DNA from: Gemmatimonadaceae bacterium | GTDB taxonomy: Bacteria > Gemmatimonadota > Gemmatimonadetes > Gemmatimonadales > Gemmatimonadaceae | DNA length: 64,000 nt | Assembly: GCA_020851035.1 (NCBI GenBank) | Contig: JADZDM010000002.1 | Span: forward strand, 253,995-317,994 | Direction: 5' to 3' | Part shown: piece by piece, positions 44,269 to 52,559 of the stretch | How positions within the stretch are numbered: position 1 is the stretch's first letter | How the letters are laid out: each line of letters begins with the position of its first letter | The notes under the pieces: generated by a model | Databases searched by the model: none | Seen by the model: only the letters and a program-made list of their open reading frames with translations | Told to the model about the DNA's origin: nothing | Program-made: the position numbers and the translations under genes

Positions 44269-45975
44269 GTGCACTGGATCAACTGGGTCATCGTCGGCAT
44301 CTACCTCGTGGTGGTGGTATTCGACGGGCTGCGCCGGACGCGGGGCACCACCAACATCGAAGGCTACTTCCTGGCGAACCGCAGCCTGCCCTGGTGGGCG
44401 GTGGGACTGTCGGTCATGGCGACGCAGCTCTCGGCCGTGACGCTGATCGGCACCACCGGCCAGGGGGCCACCGACGGGCTGCGCTTCGTGCAGTTCTACT
44501 TCGGGCTGCCGATCGCGATGGTGGTGCTGGGCGTGACGCTGGTGCCGTTCCTGCACGGCGCGAAGGTCTACACCGCGTACGAGTACCTCGAGCGCCGGTT
44601 CGACGCGAAGACGCGCTCGCTCACGAGCTTCCTGTTCCTGCTCTCCCGCGGCATGTCGTGCGGCACGATCATCGCGGCACCGAGCGTGGTGCTGTCATCG
44701 ATCTTCGGGTGGGACATCGGCTGGTGCGTGGCGCTGATCGGCGTGCCGACGGTGATCTACACGGTGCTCGGCGGCGTGCAGGCGGTGGCGTGGGCGGACG
44801 TGAAGCAGATGTTCGTGATCCTCGGTGCGATGGCGGCGATAGTGGTGGTGCTGATCGTGCGGATGCCGGTGCCGCTGGACGATGCGCTGCACATCGCGGG
44901 CGCCGCCGGCCGCCTGCAGGTGTTCGACTTCTCGTTCGACCTGTCGAAGACGTACACGTTCTGGTCGGGGGTGCTGGGCGGCACCTTCCTGATGCTCTCG
45001 TACTTCGGCACCGACCAGAGCCAGGTCCAGCGGTACCTCGCCGCCCGGAGCGTGGACGAGGCGCGCAGCTCGCTGCTGATGAGCGCGTACTGGAAGATCC
45101 CGCTGCAGGCGATGATCCTGCTGACCGGCGTGCTGGTGTTCCTGTTCTACCTCTTCACGCCGGCGCCGATGCTCTACAACCCGCGCCAGAGCGCGCAGGT
45201 GCAGGCGAAGGAGCCGGCGGTGTATGCGGCGCTCGAGCGGCAGTACGCCGGTGCGATCGCCACCCGCCAGGCGGCGGCACGGGCGGCCGTGAGCGTCCGG
45301 AACACGGGTGGATCGGCCGACCAGGTCCGCGCCTCGCTGGACGCCTTCCGCGCGTCGCAGGCCGGCGTGGACTCGGTGCGCACGAATGCGCTCAGCACGG
45401 CGGCGCGCATCAGCGGCGAGTCGTCACGCGACGTGAACTTCATCATGCCGCGCTTCGTGCTCGACAACCTGCCGCTGGGCTTCGCGGGTGTCTTCCTCGC
45501 GGCGGTGCTGGCGGCCGCGATGTCGAGCATCGCGGCGGAGCTCAACTCGCTGTCCACGGCCACCGTGGTGGACTTCTACCAGCGCTGGTTCCGCAGGTCA
45601 GCCAGCGACGCGCACTACCTGCAGGTGTCGAAGATCTCGACCGCGATCTGGGGCGTGTTCGCCTGCGTGGTCGCGACCTACGCGGCCACCCTTGGCTCGC
45701 TGATCGAGGTGGTGAACCGGTTCGGCAGCTTCTTCTATGGCTCGATCCTCGGGATCTTCCTGCTGGCGATGATCCCGCGGGTGCGGGCACGCGGGGCGTT
45801 CATCGGGCTGCTCTGCGGGATGGTCGCCGTCGGCTCGGTGGCGAAGTGGGTGCCGAGCGTGAGTTTCCTCTGGCACAACCTCATCGGTGCCGCCGCGGTC
45901 GTGCTGATCGGGTATGTGCTGAGCCTGGGCGAGCCGGCATCGTCGCGTCCTGTCGACGGGCGGAGCATCACGTAG
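44269..45975 (+). CDS. Sodium:solute symporter (SSS) family transporter
   Basis: A 568-residue protein from a GTG start. It begins INWVIVGIYLVVVVFDGL, and GYFLANRSLPWWAVGLSVMA is the hallmark second-helix segment of the family. About 13-14 helices follow. Between two helices (roughly residues 300-400) there is a hydrophilic stretch of about 100 residues rich in Ala, Gln and Arg, longer than in most family members. It couples Na+ entry to uptake of a sugar, amino acid or similar solute. The alpha-L-fucosidase encoded downstream on the opposite strand hints at a sugar, but this is weak. It ends at repeat copy 2. Confidence 0.92.
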   Translation: MHWINWVIVGIYLVVVVFDGLRRTRGTTNIEGYFLANRSLPWWAVGLSVMATQLSAVTLIGTTGQGATDGLRFVQFYFGLPIAMVVLGVTLVPFLHGAKVYTAYEYLERRFDAKTRSLTSFLFLLSRGMSCGTIIAAPSVVLSSIFGWDIGWCVALIGVPTVIYTVLGGVQAVAWADVKQMFVILGAMAAIVVVLIVRMPVPLDDALHIAGAAGRLQVFDFSFDLSKTYTFWSGVLGGTFLMLSYFGTDQSQVQRYLAARSVDEARSSLLMSAYWKIPLQAMILLTGVLVFLFYLFTPAPMLYNPRQSAQVQAKEPAVYAALERQYAGAIATRQAAARAAVSVRNTGGSADQVRASLDAFRASQAGVDSVRTNALSTAARISGESSRDVNFIMPRFVLDNLPLGFAGVFLAAVLAAAMSSIAAELNSLSTATVVDFYQRWFRRSASDAHYLQVSKISTAIWGVFACVVATYAATLGSLIEVVNRFGSFFYGSILGIFLLAMIPRVRARGAFIGLLCGMVAVGSVAKWVPSVSFLWHNLIGAAAVVLIGYVLSLGEPASSRPVDGRSIT

Positions 45976-45994
45976 GGTCGGCAACGTCAACGGC

Positions 45995-46214
45995 GTGACG
46001 CAAAGACGCCCAGGGCGCGAAGGACGCGAAGGACGCAAAGGACTGCGGCCCTGCGCAGCCCGCGATGCCCGGCCCACACGACTGGCGAAGCACTCGAGGG
46101 GAACTGCAACAGCCACCGCAGTTCCCCTCAGGTTCGTTCCTTTTCGTGCGACAGGAGCGTCGCCGCACGCAGCGACCTCCTTGCGCCCTTCGCGCGCTTC
46201 GCGTCTTGGCGTTT
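45995..46214. repeat. CGCAAAG-bounded inverted-repeat element, copy 2
   Basis: The left arm (45995-46044) is a series of GACGCAAAG/GGACGCGAAGG units and the right arm (about 46175-46214) is its inverse. In the centre a perfect 12-bp palindrome (GAGGGGAACTGC at 46096-46107, GCAGTTCCCCTC at 46118-46129) encloses a 10-nt loop. The whole element is homologous to copy 3 in reverse orientation; the core differs at one of 34 positions. Its right edge coincides with the stop codon of the fucosidase gene. Confidence 0.85.
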
Positions 46215-47572
46215 CAGCAGTTCCGACCGCCGACGAAGCACCGACCTCCCTGTCCATCGAAGTCGAGCGCGACGACTGGCACCAGCGTTCCGGGCCCACG
46301 TTCAGGGAGCGTGACCGTGACGCCTGCTGGTGTGACAGCAGAGCTGAGACGCAGCGACGGATCCTCGAGCAGGACGGCGCGGCGTGGTGCGGTGCGCAGG
46401 CCCGGCAGCGTGAGCGCCCCGCCCTTCCACTCGTCGATGAAGAGGTGAAGGCGGTTGCCCTTCGCCGTGATGCGGACGGGGGCGTCCGCGAACGGTGAGG
46501 CGCGCGTGCCGTGGATGGCGCCGGGATTGCGCCGCATCCAGGCCGCGATCCCCTCCAGCCCGTCGATGCTCGGCTGCGGCACGCGGCCGTCGCCGTCGGG
46601 GCCGACGTTGAGCAGCAGGTTGCCCCCCTTGGACGCCGTCTCGACCAGCAGCTTCACCAGCGTTGGCACGCTCTTCCACTTCGGGTCGTCCTTCGCGTAG
46701 CCCCAGTTGTCGTTCATGGTCATGCACGACTCCCAGTCCACGCCGGGCATCCCTTTCTCGGGCACCATCAGCTCGGGTGTCGTGTAGTCACCGGCCCGGC
46801 GATAGGTGCTGCCAGGCGGGAGGTCGGTGGGGACGCCGACGTCGATGCGGTCGTTGATGACGACACCGGGCGCGAAGCGCCGGCAGAACGCCTCCAGCTC
46901 CACCGCCAGCGCGTGGGTCCAGGTGCTCTCCCACTGGCCGTCGAACCAGAGCACCGACACGTCCCCGTACTGCGTGAGCAGCTCGCGGAGTTGCGCCTGC
47001 ATGAAGGTGAGGTAGCGCGTGAAGTCGGCACCGGTGGCGTCACGCTGCTCCCAGTCACGCCGCGGGAGGTAGTCGGGGTGGTACCAGTCCATGATCGAGT
47101 AGTACCACCCGAGCCGCAGGCCGTGGCGCCGGCAGGCGGTGGCCACGTCGCGTGCGATGTCGCGGCGGTACGGCGTGGCCATCACGTCGTAGGCGCTCAC
47201 CGTCGAGTCGAAGAGTGAGAACCCCTCGTGGTGCTTGGTCGTGAAGACGACGTACTTCTGCCCTGCCGCCTTCGCCAGGCGCACCAGGGCGTCGGCGTCG
47301 AAGGCGGTGGGGTTGAACTGCGGGGCGAGGGCGATGTACTCCTCGTGCGGGATCTTCGCGTTGTTGCGCATCCACTCGTGCGAGCCGGTCATGCGCCCCT
47401 TCCATTCGCCACCGGGCCGGGAATAGAGGCCCAGGTGGATGAACATCCCGAACCGCGCCTCCCGCCACCACGCCATCCGGTCCGCCGCCGGTGCGTCCAG
47501 GCGCAGCCGGTCCCCGACCACCAGCGCGGCGGCGGCGGCACTCATTCTCGTCGCGAACTCTCTGCGGTCCAT
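46214..47572 (-). CDS. Alpha-L-fucosidase, glycoside hydrolase family 29
   Basis: A 452-residue protein with a twin-arginine type signal (DRREFATRMSAAAAALVVG), so probably exported. The GH29 barrel opens with RFGMFIHLGLYS, contains TTKHHEGFSLFDS (substrate-binding HH) and has the nucleophile Asp211 in SVLWFDGQW. It removes alpha-linked L-fucose from glycans. A C-terminal beta-sandwich covers about 340-440. The last residues are encoded at the edge of repeat copy 2, and copy 3 lies just upstream of its start in opposite orientation, so the gene is bracketed by the element. Confidence 0.93.
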   Translation of the reverse strand: MDRREFATRMSAAAAALVVGDRLRLDAPAADRMAWWREARFGMFIHLGLYSRPGGEWKGRMTGSHEWMRNNAKIPHEEYIALAPQFNPTAFDADALVRLAKAAGQKYVVFTTKHHEGFSLFDSTVSAYDVMATPYRRDIARDVATACRRHGLRLGWYYSIMDWYHPDYLPRRDWEQRDATGADFTRYLTFMQAQLRELLTQYGDVSVLWFDGQWESTWTHALAVELEAFCRRFAPGVVINDRIDVGVPTDLPPGSTYRRAGDYTTPELMVPEKGMPGVDWESCMTMNDNWGYAKDDPKWKSVPTLVKLLVETASKGGNLLLNVGPDGDGRVPQPSIDGLEGIAAWMRRNPGAIHGTRASPFADAPVRITAKGNRLHLFIDEWKGGALTLPGLRTAPRRAVLLEDPSLRLSSAVTPAGVTVTLPERGPGTLVPVVALDFDGQGGRCFVGGRNC

Positions 47573-47619
47573 CTGCGCTCCTCGCTTCGTTCAGGCGCAA
47601 TCTGAGATCTGGAACAGCA

Positions 47620-47831
47620 TGACGCAAAGACGCAAAGAGCGCCAAGAGCGCAAAGCGGTCGGTGCGTTCGGCGACGTTCACCTCGCGCGAGAACGAAGGT
47701 ACCTGAGGGGAACTGCGGTGGCGGTTGCAGTTCCCCTCGATTGTTTCGGCCGTTGTGCGGGCCGAGCTTCACGGGCTACGCAGGGTCGCACGTCTTTGCG
47801 TCCTTCGTGCCCGTTGCGCCTTTGCGTCATG
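47620..47831. repeat. CGCAAAG-bounded inverted-repeat element, copy 3
   Basis: The left arm is about 47620-47655 (GACGCAAAGACGCAAAG) and the right arm about 47790-47831 (TCTTTGCGTCC to CTTTGCGTCATG). The core palindrome GAGGGGAACTGC (47705-47716) and GCAGTTCCCCTC (47727-47738) is identical to that of copy 2, and flanking sequence on both sides aligns when one copy is reversed. It fills the 293-bp gap between the fucosidase start and the Lrp-type regulator stop. Confidence 0.85.
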
Positions 47832-47865
47832 CCGTTGCTCGTCCGATGCCGGGGACGAAGCGACG

Positions 47866-48288
47866 CTAGATCTTGTGCGTCGACAGCAGCAGTGAGGTTT
47901 CGGAGTTCGCGATCCCCTTGATCGTCCGGATGCTGCGTAGCGCGGCGTCGAAGGTCTCGAGCGTGTCGGTGCCGAGTTCCGCGACGATGTCCCAGCGTCC
48001 GTTGGTCGTGTGCAGGGCGCGGACCTCGGGGTAGCCGCGCAGCTCCTTGAGGATCGCGTCCGAGCGGTCTCCGTCGACGGCGATCATCATCACGGCCCGC
48101 ACGCGGTGCGCAGCGGCTTCGGAGGTGGTGCGGACGGTGAAGCCGAGCAGCACGCGGTGCTCGACCAGGCGGTCGATGCGGTTCTGGACCGTGGCGCGGG
48201 AGACGCCGAGCAGCACCGCGAGCTGGGCGACCGAGAGCCGCGCGTTGTCGCGGAGGAGCGAGATCAGGCGGTGGTCGAGCGAGTCCAT
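47866..48288 (-). CDS. Lrp/AsnC family transcriptional regulator
   Basis: I chose the ATG at 48288 (140 residues), since DSLDHRLISLLRDNARLS is the standard Lrp opening; an upstream ATG at 48339 would lie only a few bases after the predicted transcription start. The N-terminal helix-turn-helix is at about residues 18-42 (QLAVLLGVSRATVQNRIDRL). The C-terminal RAM domain (about 65-140) binds a small ligand, usually an amino acid. It is divergent from arginase across 148 bp that contain a palindrome, so it probably controls the arginase/ornithine aminotransferase genes and itself. Confidence 0.92.
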   Translation of the reverse strand: MDSLDHRLISLLRDNARLSVAQLAVLLGVSRATVQNRIDRLVEHRVLLGFTVRTTSEAAAHRVRAVMMIAVDGDRSDAILKELRGYPEVRALHTTNGRWDIVAELGTDTLETFDAALRSIRTIKGIANSETSLLLSTHKI

Positions 48289-48350
48289 GTCTTGGCGGAC
48301 AGCGGTGTCAGGGAAGGCGGAATCGACGAAAATGATCATTCCGCAATGCG

Positions 48351-48381
48351 GTAGTATACATTCTGGCATAATACTACACAA
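48351..48381 (-). promoter_or_regulatory. Regulator promoter and overlapping operator-like palindrome
   Basis: On the minus strand, TTGTGT (48381-48376) and TATACT (48358-48353) are spaced by exactly 17 nt and read toward the regulator gene. A perfect 7-bp inverted repeat (GTAGTAT at 48351-48357, ATACTAC at 48371-48377, 13-nt spacer) overlaps both boxes, as an autoregulatory operator would. On the plus strand the same spacer holds TGGCATAAT, a possible extended -10 for arginase. The surrounding 48330-48390 stretch is markedly AT-rich for this genome. Confidence 0.6.
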
Positions 48382-48436
48382 ATCTGCCAACCTTGTGTAC
48401 TTGTTGCCTACAGTGCCAACCGCGAGTCTTCCCGGC

Positions 48437-49411
48437 ATGACGTATCTCGCCGGAAACGACACGCACCGCACCGCCCTGCTCGAGCGCGCGGCCCCTCGCG
48501 ATACCGCACCGCTGACGGTCCAGCTCGTCGGCGTCCCGATGGACCTGGGCGCCAGCCGCCGCGGCGTGGACATGGGGCCCTCGGCCATGCGGCTCTCGAC
48601 CCTCACGCCGCTCCTCGAGCGCCTCGGGCTCCAGGTGCACGACGCCGGCAACGTGCCGGTGCCGGACCGCAGCGCCATCGGCAGCACCCTCCACGCCCGG
48701 CTCGAGGCCATCCGGATCGTGTGCGCGGAGCTGGCCGGTCGCACCGCCGCCGCCGTCCGGGCCGGCGTGCAGCCGATCGTGATCGGCGGCGACCACTCGC
48801 TGGCCGCTGGCTCCGTCGCCGGCACCGCGACGGCGCTGGCCGAGCGTGGCGCGCGAACCGGACTGATCTGGCTGGATGCCCACGCCGACCTCAACACCCC
48901 CGCCTCCAGCCTCACCGGCAACATCCACGGCATGCCCGTGGCGCACCTGCTCGGCATGGGGGACGCGCGCATGTCCCGGCTGGCCTCGGTCTTCCCGGCC
49001 ATCCGCCCCGAGCACCTCGTCTACGTTGGCCTGCGCGACGTCGATGAGGCCGAGAAGACGATGATCCGCGAGCTCGGCCTGCACGCCTTCACCATGCGCG
49101 ACATCGATGAGCGCGGCCTGCGTTCGGTGATGGAGGAGGCGGTCACGATCGCCACCAGCGGCACCGGCGGCGTGCACGTCTCCTGCGACGCCGACTGGAT
49201 CGACCCCGGTGAGGCCCCTGGCGTCGGCACGCCCGTGCGCGGCGGCGCCACCCTGCGCGAGGCCCACCTCGCCATGGAGATCATCCATGACTCGGGCGCC
49301 ATGGTCGCCATGGACCTCGTGGAGATCAACCCCATTCTCGACCGGCAGAACCACACCGCCGAACTGGCCGCGGAGCTCATCGCGAGCGCCTTCGGCCGCC
49401 GCACCCTCTGA
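48437..49411 (+). CDS. rocF: Arginase
   Basis: A 324-residue ureohydrolase from the ATG at 48437. The binuclear manganese ligands are visible: His in GGDHSLA, Asp/His/Asp in WLDAHADLNTP, and two Asp in SCDADWIDP (usually SxDxDxxDP). APGVGTPVRGG and DLVEINP complete the signature. It hydrolyses arginine to ornithine and urea in the cytoplasm. rocD lies 44 bp downstream to convert the ornithine, and a divergent Lrp-type regulator lies upstream, so this is an arginine-catabolic operon. No urease or arginine transporter is in the window. Confidence 0.95.
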   Translation: MTYLAGNDTHRTALLERAAPRDTAPLTVQLVGVPMDLGASRRGVDMGPSAMRLSTLTPLLERLGLQVHDAGNVPVPDRSAIGSTLHARLEAIRIVCAELAGRTAAAVRAGVQPIVIGGDHSLAAGSVAGTATALAERGARTGLIWLDAHADLNTPASSLTGNIHGMPVAHLLGMGDARMSRLASVFPAIRPEHLVYVGLRDVDEAEKTMIRELGLHAFTMRDIDERGLRSVMEEAVTIATSGTGGVHVSCDADWIDPGEAPGVGTPVRGGATLREAHLAMEIIHDSGAMVAMDLVEINPILDRQNHTAELAAELIASAFGRRTL

Positions 49412-49455
49412 ACCACGCCCGATCCACTCCCCTCTCCCCCGACGGAGGCGCTTCC

Positions 49456-50670
49456 ATGTCCGACACCGCCACGATGCTCTCGGCAACCGACACGTTCATC
49501 GAGCGTGAGGAGGCGTGGGGCGCGCACAACTACCACCCGCTGGATCTCGTCATCGAGTCGGCGCGCGGCGCCTGGGTCACCGATGTTGAGGGCAACCGGT
49601 ACCTCGACTGCCTGAGCGCCTATTCGGCCGTGAACCAGGGGCACTGCCATCCGCGGCTCCTGAAGACCTTCACCGAACAGGCCGCCCGTGTCACGCTCAC
49701 GTCGCGCGCCTTCCGCAACGGGCAACTCGGCGCGTTCTGCGAGGAGCTGGCCACCCTCTGCGGCATGGAAATGGTGCTCCCCATGAACACCGGCGCCGAG
49801 GCCGTCGAGACGGCCATCAAGGCCGCCCGGCGGTGGGGGTACACGACGAAGGCGATCCCCGACGGACAGGCCCGGATCATCGCCTTCGAGAACAACTTCC
49901 ACGGTCGCACCACCACCATCGTCGGCTTCTCGTCGGAGCCGGCCTACCGCGCGCACTTCGGCCCCTTCGCGCCTGGCTTCGTGCTGGTGCCGTTCGGTGA
50001 CATCGAGGCCGTGCGCGCGGCCATGACCGCCGACACCTGCGCCGTGCTGCTGGAGCCCATCCAGTGCGAGGCCGGCGTGCTGCTGCCACCGGACGGCTTC
50101 CTGGCGGCGGTGCGGGAGCTCTGCACCGAGCGGAACGTCCTGATGATCGCCGACGAGATCCAGACCGGTCTCGGTCGCACTGGCCGCATGTTCGCCTGCG
50201 ACCACGATGGCGTGACGCCGGACATGTACATCCTCGGCAAGGCGCTGTCGGGGGGCTTCTATCCCGTCTCGGCCGTGGTGTCGCGTCGCGACGTCCTCGG
50301 CGTGTTCGGCCCCGGCTCCCACGGCAGCACCTTCGGCGGCAACCCGCTCGGCTGTGCCGTGGCCCGGGAGGCGCTGCAGGTGCTGCAGGACGAACAGCTC
50401 GTCGAGCGCTCGGCCGACCTTGGCGCGTGGCTCCTGGCGCAGGTCCGCACGATCGTGGACCCGCGGATCCGTGCCGTGCGCGGGCGCGGCCTGATGGTCG
50501 CGATCGAGCTCGGCGAGCCGGCGCGACCGTTCTGCGAGGCGCTCAAGGCCCGCGGCGTGCTGTGCAAGGAGACCCACGACTTCGTGATCCGACTCTCGCC
50601 GCCGCTGGTCGTCTCCCAGGCTGACCTGGCCTGGGCCGTGGAGCAACTCCGGGCCGTGTTCGGGGACTGA
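49456..50670 (+). CDS. rocD: Ornithine-oxo-acid aminotransferase
   Basis: A 404-residue class III aminotransferase. It has the ornithine aminotransferase opening (AHNYHPLDLVIESARGAWVTD), GAEAVETAIKAARRWGY, DEIQTGLGRTGRMFA and the PLP lysine Lys262 in LGKALSGGFYPVS. It transfers the delta-amino group of ornithine to 2-oxoglutarate, giving glutamate semialdehyde and glutamate. A good GGAGG lies before the ATG. It directly follows arginase, so the two enzymes form the first steps of the arginase pathway. Confidence 0.95.
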   Translation: MSDTATMLSATDTFIEREEAWGAHNYHPLDLVIESARGAWVTDVEGNRYLDCLSAYSAVNQGHCHPRLLKTFTEQAARVTLTSRAFRNGQLGAFCEELATLCGMEMVLPMNTGAEAVETAIKAARRWGYTTKAIPDGQARIIAFENNFHGRTTTIVGFSSEPAYRAHFGPFAPGFVLVPFGDIEAVRAAMTADTCAVLLEPIQCEAGVLLPPDGFLAAVRELCTERNVLMIADEIQTGLGRTGRMFACDHDGVTPDMYILGKALSGGFYPVSAVVSRRDVLGVFGPGSHGSTFGGNPLGCAVAREALQVLQDEQLVERSADLGAWLLAQVRTIVDPRIRAVRGRGLMVAIELGEPARPFCEALKARGVLCKETHDFVIRLSPPLVVSQADLAWAVEQLRAVFGD

Positions 50671-50692
50671 GCCGGGCTGCGCTGCCGCCCCA

Positions 50693-50770
50693 CGAAAATT
50701 GCTGGGATCGCCGACTTGCCGGTTACTGCGCATGCAGGCAAGCTACGGCAACCTACGAGGGGAATTTTCG
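50693..50770 (+). promoter_or_regulatory. Leader with long-range inverted repeat over the ribosome-binding site
   Basis: Between rocD and the flavoprotein gene, CGAAAATT (50693-50700) and AATTTTCG (50763-50770) form a perfect 8-bp pair flanking the leader, the second half abutting the GAGGGG ribosome-binding site (50757-50762). Inside lie TTGCC and two GGCAA copies. If transcribed together, the pairing could hide the ribosome-binding site. Alternatively this is a DNA operator. The evidence is the symmetry only. Confidence 0.35.
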
Positions 50771-50774
50771 CATC

Positions 50775-52559
50775 ATGGCAGCGACAGACGTCTCCAATCC
50801 GCGCTACTACCACAAGGTCGTGGATTGCCAGTGGGCCTGCCCGGCCCACACCAACGTGCCCGGCTACCTCCGGCTGATCGGCCAGGGACGCTACGACGAC
50901 GCGTACATGCTCAACCGCGAGTCGAACGTCTTTCCCGGGATCCTCGGGCGCACCTGCGACCGTCCCTGCGAGCCGGCCTGCCGGCGCGGGCGGGTGGACG
51001 AGAAGCCGGTCGCGATCTGCCGGCTGAAGCGCGTGGCGGCGGACAACCGCGGCGACATCCGCGACCGGCTGCCGGCCCGCGCCGAAACGAAGAACGGCAA
51101 GCGCGTCGCGCTGGTGGGGGCCGGACCGTCCGCCCTCACCGTCGCGAACGACCTCCTGCCGCTCGGCTACGACGTCACGATCTACGAGAAGCACGCGCAG
51201 CCGGGCGGGTTGATGCGCGTCAACATCCCGTCGTTCCGCCTGCCCGCGAGCGTGCTCGATGACGAGTGCGGCTACGTCATCGACCAGGGCGCGACCGTCC
51301 GGTACGGCACCGAGGTCACGAGCCTCACCGGGCTGCTGGCCGAGGGCTACGATGCCGTGTTCGTGGGCAGCGGCGCGCCCAAGGGCACGGAGCTCGACCT
51401 GCCGGGCCGGTGGGACGCCCCGTCGCAGGTGCACATCGGCATCGAGTGGCTCGCGAACGTGCACTTCGGCCACCTCACCGAGATCGGCAGGCGGGTGATC
51501 ATCATCGGTGTGGGCAACACCGCGATGGACTGCTGCCGCACCGCGAAGCGCGTCGGCGCGACCGACGTGACCGTCGGGGCGCGCCGCGGCCGCAAGCACT
51601 TCAAGGCCTCGCCGTGGGAGCTCGAGGATGCCGAGGAGGAGCAGGTCCACATCATCGAGAACCACGCCCCGAAGCGGCTGGTGGTGGAGGGTGGTGTGCT
51701 GGTCGGCATGGAGTTCGAGCGGCTGTCGTGGACCGAGGATGCCACCGGCAGGCAGTCGAGCACCGTGATCGACACCGTGATCCTGCCCTGCGACGCCGTC
51801 ATCCTCGCCATCGGGCAGGACAACGCCTTCCCCTGGATCGAGCAGGACTCGGGCGTGACGTTCGACCAGCGCGGCATGCCGGTGGTGGACCGGGTCACGC
51901 ACCAGAGCACGAACCCGCGCGTGTTCTTCGGCGGTGACGCGGCGTGGGGCCCGGAAAACATCATCTGGGCCGTGGCGCACGGGCACCAGGCCGCGATCTC
52001 GATCGACCTCCACTGCAACCAGCAGGACGTGACCGACCGGCCGCCGGTGGGCATGACGCTCGTGAGTGCCAAGGTCGGCATGCACAGCTGGGCCTACTCC
52101 AACGACTACGACACCGCCTCGCGCGCGACCATGCGGCACGAGGAGCTGGTGGAGCGCTTCCGCAAGATCGACGTCGAGGTGGAGCTTGGCTTCACGCCGG
52201 AGCAGGCCGCCGAGGAGGTGGCCCGCTGCCTCAACTGCGACGTGCAGACGCACTTCACGTCGACGCTCTGCATCGAGTGCGACGCCTGCGTGGACGTCTG
52301 CCCGACGAACTGCCTCACCATCACCACCAACAGCAGCCCGGTCGACGAGCTGCGCCTGCGGCTCTCGGCGCCCGCCACGAACCTCGCGCAGGAGATCTAC
52401 CTCTCGGATGCGCTGCCGCAGACCAAGCGCATCATGGTGAAGGACGAGGACGTCTGCGTGCACTGCGGGCTCTGCGCCGAGCGCTGCCCGACGGCGGCGT
52501 GGGACATGCGCACCTTCGACCTCAACCTCCCCTACGCCGGACAGGTGGCGCAGCGATGA
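50775..52559 (+). CDS. GltD-like flavoprotein fused to a two-cluster ferredoxin (OFOR partner)
   Basis: A 594-residue fusion. Residues 15-75 are a GltD-type iron-sulfur domain (C18, C22, C61, C65, C69). FAD- and NAD(P)-binding Rossmann domains follow (LVGAGPSALTVAND around 114; IIIGVGNTAMDCCR around 240). The C-terminal part is a 2x[4Fe-4S] ferredoxin (CIECDACVDVCP and CVHCGLCAERCP). It probably moves electrons between NAD(P)H and the iron-sulfur centres of the oxidoreductase encoded by the next two genes, each overlapping by 4 bp, taking the place of the delta/ferredoxin subunit. Confidence 0.88.
   Translation: MAATDVSNPRYYHKVVDCQWACPAHTNVPGYLRLIGQGRYDDAYMLNRESNVFPGILGRTCDRPCEPACRRGRVDEKPVAICRLKRVAADNRGDIRDRLPARAETKNGKRVALVGAGPSALTVANDLLPLGYDVTIYEKHAQPGGLMRVNIPSFRLPASVLDDECGYVIDQGATVRYGTEVTSLTGLLAEGYDAVFVGSGAPKGTELDLPGRWDAPSQVHIGIEWLANVHFGHLTEIGRRVIIIGVGNTAMDCCRTAKRVGATDVTVGARRGRKHFKASPWELEDAEEEQVHIIENHAPKRLVVEGGVLVGMEFERLSWTEDATGRQSSTVIDTVILPCDAVILAIGQDNAFPWIEQDSGVTFDQRGMPVVDRVTHQSTNPRVFFGGDAAWGPENIIWAVAHGHQAAISIDLHCNQQDVTDRPPVGMTLVSAKVGMHSWAYSNDYDTASRATMRHEELVERFRKIDVEVELGFTPEQAAEEVARCLNCDVQTHFTSTLCIECDACVDVCPTNCLTITTNSSPVDELRLRLSAPATNLAQEIYLSDALPQTKRIMVKDEDVCVHCGLCAERCPTAAWDMRTFDLNLPYAGQVAQR

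Noticed and set aside
48289-48339. Longer start (ATG 48339) for the Lrp-type regulator
   Set aside because: The added residues do not match the family, and the ATG is only about 7 nt from the predicted transcription start.
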